Positions 7,534 to 8,932 of a stretch of DNA of 8,932 nucleotides are shown here, one piece after another. The notes under the pieces were generated by a model that worked only from the letters and a program-made list of their open reading frames with translations, made no database searches and was not told the DNA's origin. Source of the DNA: Methylococcaceae bacterium. GTDB lineage: Bacteria; Pseudomonadota; Gammaproteobacteria; Methylococcales; Methylomonadaceae. Numbering within the stretch: position 1 is the first letter of the stretch; each line of letters starts with the position of its first letter. The stretch is from positions 1-8,932 of the forward strand of contig SXIZ01000122.1 of NCBI GenBank assembly GCA_005779525.1, in the 5' to 3' direction. A program made the position numbers and the translations under genes.

Positions 7534-7540
7534 AATTTAG

Positions 7541-8056
7541 ATGGCAAAAATTACAAATTTACGGGTTGGCGAATCTTTAGTTGGGGAGGGTAACGAAGTT
7601 GCACATATCGATTTAATTATTGGTCCTCGTGGTTCAGCGGCGGAATCGGCATTTGCAAATGCGTTAACCAATAATAAAGATGGATTTTCTACTTTATTGG
7701 CAGTGGTGGCACCTAATTTACTCGTAAAACCTGCAACGATATTATTTAACAAAGTCACTATTAAAGGTTCCAAACAAGCGGTACAAATCTTTGGGCCCGC
7801 GCAACGCGCTGTGGCATTGGCGGTGGCAAATTCAGTGGAAGATGGCACTATCCCTGCTGACGAAGCGGAAGATCTATTTATCTCCGTTGGCGTATTTATT
7901 CATTGGTTGGCAGAAGATGATGCCAAAATTGAAGAATACAATTATAAAGCGACTAAAGAAGCGTTAGAACGCGCTATAAGTGGTTTTCCAAGTGCTAAGG
8001 AAGTAGTTGCAGCTAAAAACGATGCAAAACATCCATTCGCACCCAACGCCATTTGA
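7541..8056 (+). CDS. fae: Formaldehyde-activating enzyme (5,6,7,8-tetrahydromethanopterin hydro-lyase)
   Basis: Fae condenses free formaldehyde with tetrahydromethanopterin to methylene-tetrahydromethanopterin, the entry step of the pterin-linked formaldehyde oxidation route, in the cytoplasm. The 171-residue length and continuous similarity to Methylorubrum extorquens Fae as I remember it leave little doubt. Conserved blocks are VGEGNEVAHIDLIIGPRGS (14-32), with the histidine proposed as catalytic base at residue 22 here; LLAVVAPNL (52-60); KPATILFNKVTIKG; QAVQIFGPAQ; IPADEAEDLFISVGVFIHW; YNYKATKEAL; and the C-terminal HPFAPNA. The gene stands alone: no pterin-pathway genes such as mtd, mch or fhc lie within the window. 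Methylotrophs often carry more than one fae or fae-like paralogue, but nothing conserved looks broken here, so I call the main enzyme type. Confidence 0.97.
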   Translation: MAKITNLRVGESLVGEGNEVAHIDLIIGPRGSAAESAFANALTNNKDGFSTLLAVVAPNLLVKPATILFNKVTIKGSKQAVQIFGPAQRAVALAVANSVEDGTIPADEAEDLFISVGVFIHWLAEDDAKIEEYNYKATKEALERAISGFPSAKEVVAAKNDAKHPFAPNAI

Positions 8057-8108
8057 TTATTCCCTATCATTCCTTAAAACTTAGCGGGTCGTATGCGTTA
8101 AACAGCGT

Positions 8109-8162
8109 GCAGCCCAGCGCTCGAAATTCCGAATTGTTGGGCTGCCCAAGGGTTAGCCCAAC
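8109..8162 (+). terminator. Overlapping alternative hairpins after fae, attenuator-like or repeat element
   Basis: GCAGCCCA (8109-8116) pairs with TGGGCTGC (8138-8145). The same right arm, read as GTTGGGCT (8136-8143), can instead pair with AGCCCAAC (8155-8162). Both are perfect 8-bp stems and exclude each other. A third option is the near-palindrome TTGGGC-t-GCCCAA (8137-8149). The second hairpin is followed by CTGTTGTTTAATT, a loose T-rich tail, so it could end the fae transcript. The layout resembles a terminator/antiterminator pair, but a degenerate dispersed palindromic repeat is equally possible. Confidence 0.5.
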
Positions 8163-8222
8163 CTGTTGTTTAATTCTCTACACTTTTATAAACTGATTAG
8201 CTCACCACACGGCTGCATCCTC

Positions 8223-8228
8223 TATAAT
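8223..8228 (+). promoter_or_regulatory. Consensus -10 box before the small monooxygenase-like gene
   Basis: TATAAT matches the sigma-70 -10 consensus exactly and lies 34 bases before ATG 8263. No good -35 hexamer sits 16-18 bases upstream, so the promoter may need an activator or may be weak. It would give this gene its own start independent of fae. Confidence 0.45.
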
Positions 8229-8262
8229 TGCAGGCTTGTCTTGCCTTACTGTCACTCTCCCT

Positions 8263-8541
8263 ATGCCCCATGTGTTAATCATTCATGAAGTTGCGGATTA
8301 CGCCGCTTGGAAATTGATCTTTGATCAAGCTGCGGGGATCCGCAAAGCCGCTGGTGAAATACAATATCAATTATTACATTATGATGATAGCAAGCATATC
8401 GTCCATTTTTCTGCCTGGACTTCACTAGCAGCAGCCCGGCAATTTTTCGAATCTCCCGAATTAGTGGAAATTCGTAAACAAGCTGGCGTTAAAGCGCCTG
8501 AATTTATCTATTTGCAAGCGCTAGAGCAGGGAACTCTTTAA
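8263..8541 (+). CDS. Small antibiotic-biosynthesis-monooxygenase-like protein (dimeric alpha-beta barrel)
   Basis: From ATG 8263 this is a 92-residue protein beginning MPHVLIIHEVADYAAWKLIFD. A beta-strand, a helix with the typical D-Y-xx-W-K pattern, then FSAWTSLAAARQFFESPELVEIRKQAGV fit the ferredoxin-like dimeric alpha-beta barrel fold of ABM-domain proteins. Members include small monooxygenases and stress or heme-related proteins, but many have no known function, and I see no residue fixing a reaction. A longer frame from TTG 8236 adds nine residues with no homology-like feature and would begin about at the expected transcription start, so I prefer the ATG. There is no Shine-Dalgarno before either start. 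It lies 206 bases after fae. Confidence 0.75.
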   Translation: MPHVLIIHEVADYAAWKLIFDQAAGIRKAAGEIQYQLLHYDDSKHIVHFSAWTSLAAARQFFESPELVEIRKQAGVKAPEFIYLQALEQGTL

Positions 8542-8593
8542 ATTCTCACCTCAGTTCAGCCCCCTCCCCAGCAGTAGCCCCAATCAGTCTAGA

Positions 8594-8630
8594 ACCCCGT
8601 AAAGCGCAAAAAATTCGGCCTTTGCGGGGT
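8594..8630. repeat. Strong hairpin with 11-bp arms
   Basis: ACCCCGTAAAG (8594-8604) pairs with CTTTGCGGGGT (8620-8630) over 11 positions, 10 Watson-Crick and one G-T, around a 15-nt loop. It starts 53 bases past the stop of the small plus-strand gene, but no T-run follows in either direction, so it is not a classic intrinsic terminator. It may protect the transcript 3' end or be a dispersed palindromic repeat. AGAACCCC at its left edge (8591-8598) recurs at 8671-8678. Confidence 0.55.
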
Positions 8631-8824
8631 GCCTGTATCTTGAGTGTTTATTTACCTTTTCCGCTTGAACAGAACCCCAACGCTGATATTTGCAGCCTGT
8701 AGCAGGATGACATTCAAGAGGCTGTCTATCGATTAAACCCAAAGCTTCAATTCCGATAACACGCAATTTGTACAAAAAAAATTAAAAAAACCTCAAAAGG
8801 TGTGAAAAAGTTCACTGAATTTGC

Positions 8825-8843
8825 ATGTTAATTACATTAACAT
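8825..8843. repeat. 19-bp inverted repeat, possible operator of the next gene
   Basis: ATGTTAA-ttaca-TTAACAT has perfect 7-bp arms and a 5-bp centre. Its right arm contains TTAACA (8837-8842), which lies 16 bases before TATATC (8859-8864), a plausible -35/-10 pair. A regulator bound here would cover the -35 element. The role is inferred from position and symmetry. Confidence 0.45.
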
Positions 8844-8919
8844 AAGTTATAAGCTGACTATATCTTTATACAAATTGTAGTGAGCGGATAAAGTTTCTGA
8901 ATTTCATCTTGAAGTAAAT

Positions 8920-8927
8920 AGAAGGAA
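8920..8927 (+). promoter_or_regulatory. Ribosome binding site of a gene starting beyond the right edge
   Basis: AGAAGGAA near the end of the window is a good Shine-Dalgarno sequence. The remaining five bases hold only a TTG (8928-8930), so the expected ATG probably lies just outside. Together with the promoter-like sequence at 8837-8864 this gives a leader of roughly 60 bases. Confidence 0.5.
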
Positions 8928-8932
8928 TTGCG

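Larger units (their letters stand above)
6989..7540. other. Divergent intergenic region between atsA and fae
   Basis: This 552-base AT-rich region should carry the leftward atsA promoter and the rightward fae promoter. I see no gene in it. For fae, TATACT (7321-7326) is a good -10 match but has no good -35 at normal spacing. TAAGAT (7472-7477) is a weaker, closer candidate. For atsA, TTGGCA and TAAACA on the minus strand (7068-7073 and 7045-7050, 17-bp spacer) form only a weak promoter. A small hairpin CTGGA/TCCAG (7016-7020 and 7027-7031) lies in the atsA leader, and GTAAA-caaa-TTTAC (7396-7409) in the fae leader. None is firm. Confidence 0.6.
8542..8932. other. Right-edge non-coding region leading to a gene outside the window
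   Basis: I see no convincing gene here. A 63-codon minus-strand frame at 8584-8775 starts with TTG and runs through a strong hairpin, so it is probably chance. The region begins C-rich, then holds the hairpin at 8594-8630, A/T-runs (8774-8790), small dyads ACCT-caaa-AGGT (8790-8801) and GTGAA-aaag-TTCAC (8802-8815), and an inverted repeat at 8825-8843. It ends in promoter-like sequence and a ribosome binding site reading rightward. Confidence 0.6.

Noticed and set aside
7537..7848. A 103-codon minus-strand frame
   Set aside because: It is antisense to fae, whose plus-strand product is conserved throughout.
8236..8262. TTG start extending the monooxygenase-like protein by nine residues
   Set aside because: There is no ribosome site, it would start almost at the predicted transcription start, and the conserved fold begins at the ATG at 8263.
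8584..8775. A 63-codon minus-strand frame with a TTG start
   Set aside because: There is no well-placed ribosome site or known motif, and its end is made of the two arms of a strong hairpin. A small real protein cannot be fully excluded.

Overview
The window looks like chromosomal DNA of a moderately AT-rich Gram-negative methylotroph, most likely a gammaproteobacterial methanotroph (Methylococcales-like). The main evidence is a full-length formaldehyde-activating enzyme (Fae, 7541-8056), which belongs to the tetrahydromethanopterin-linked formaldehyde oxidation route. An outer-membrane TonB-dependent receptor and several Sec signal peptides show a Gram-negative envelope. The genus-level placement is inference. 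No rRNA, tRNA, CRISPR array, insertion sequence or phage gene was seen.

Layout. The left part (1-6988) is entirely minus-strand. Read in the direction of transcription it runs: a secreted type I arylsulfatase (5219-6988) with a complete active site; three different GNAT N-acetyltransferases (4622-5152, 4162-4578, 3595-4086); a small secreted two-cysteine protein (3175-3519); a 681-base non-coding gap; and a TonB-dependent receptor (2493 down to 1) whose C-terminus lies beyond the left edge. The short gaps (66, 43, 75 and 75 bases) are compatible with one transcript from the sulfatase to the small secreted protein, but this is not proven.

The right part (7541-8541) is plus-strand: fae, then a short gap with overlapping, mutually exclusive hairpins, then a small antibiotic-biosynthesis-monooxygenase-like protein. 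A 552-base divergent intergenic region separates atsA from fae and holds a perfect 16-bp palindrome. The last ~390 bases carry no convincing gene. They hold an 11-bp-arm hairpin, a 7-bp-arm inverted repeat, a lac-operator-like 11-mer and, at the very edge, a ribosome binding site for a gene that should start just outside the window.

How the genes may work together. Fae traps formaldehyde in the cytoplasm. The sulfatase should release sulfate from organic sulfate esters in the periplasm, and the receptor could import a chelate or organic ligand across the outer membrane, but no sequence feature ties these to one pathway. I see no clearly new multi-gene system. The best leads are the sulfatase plus three-GNAT cluster, the alternative hairpins after fae, and the dyad-symmetric sites in the intergenic regions.
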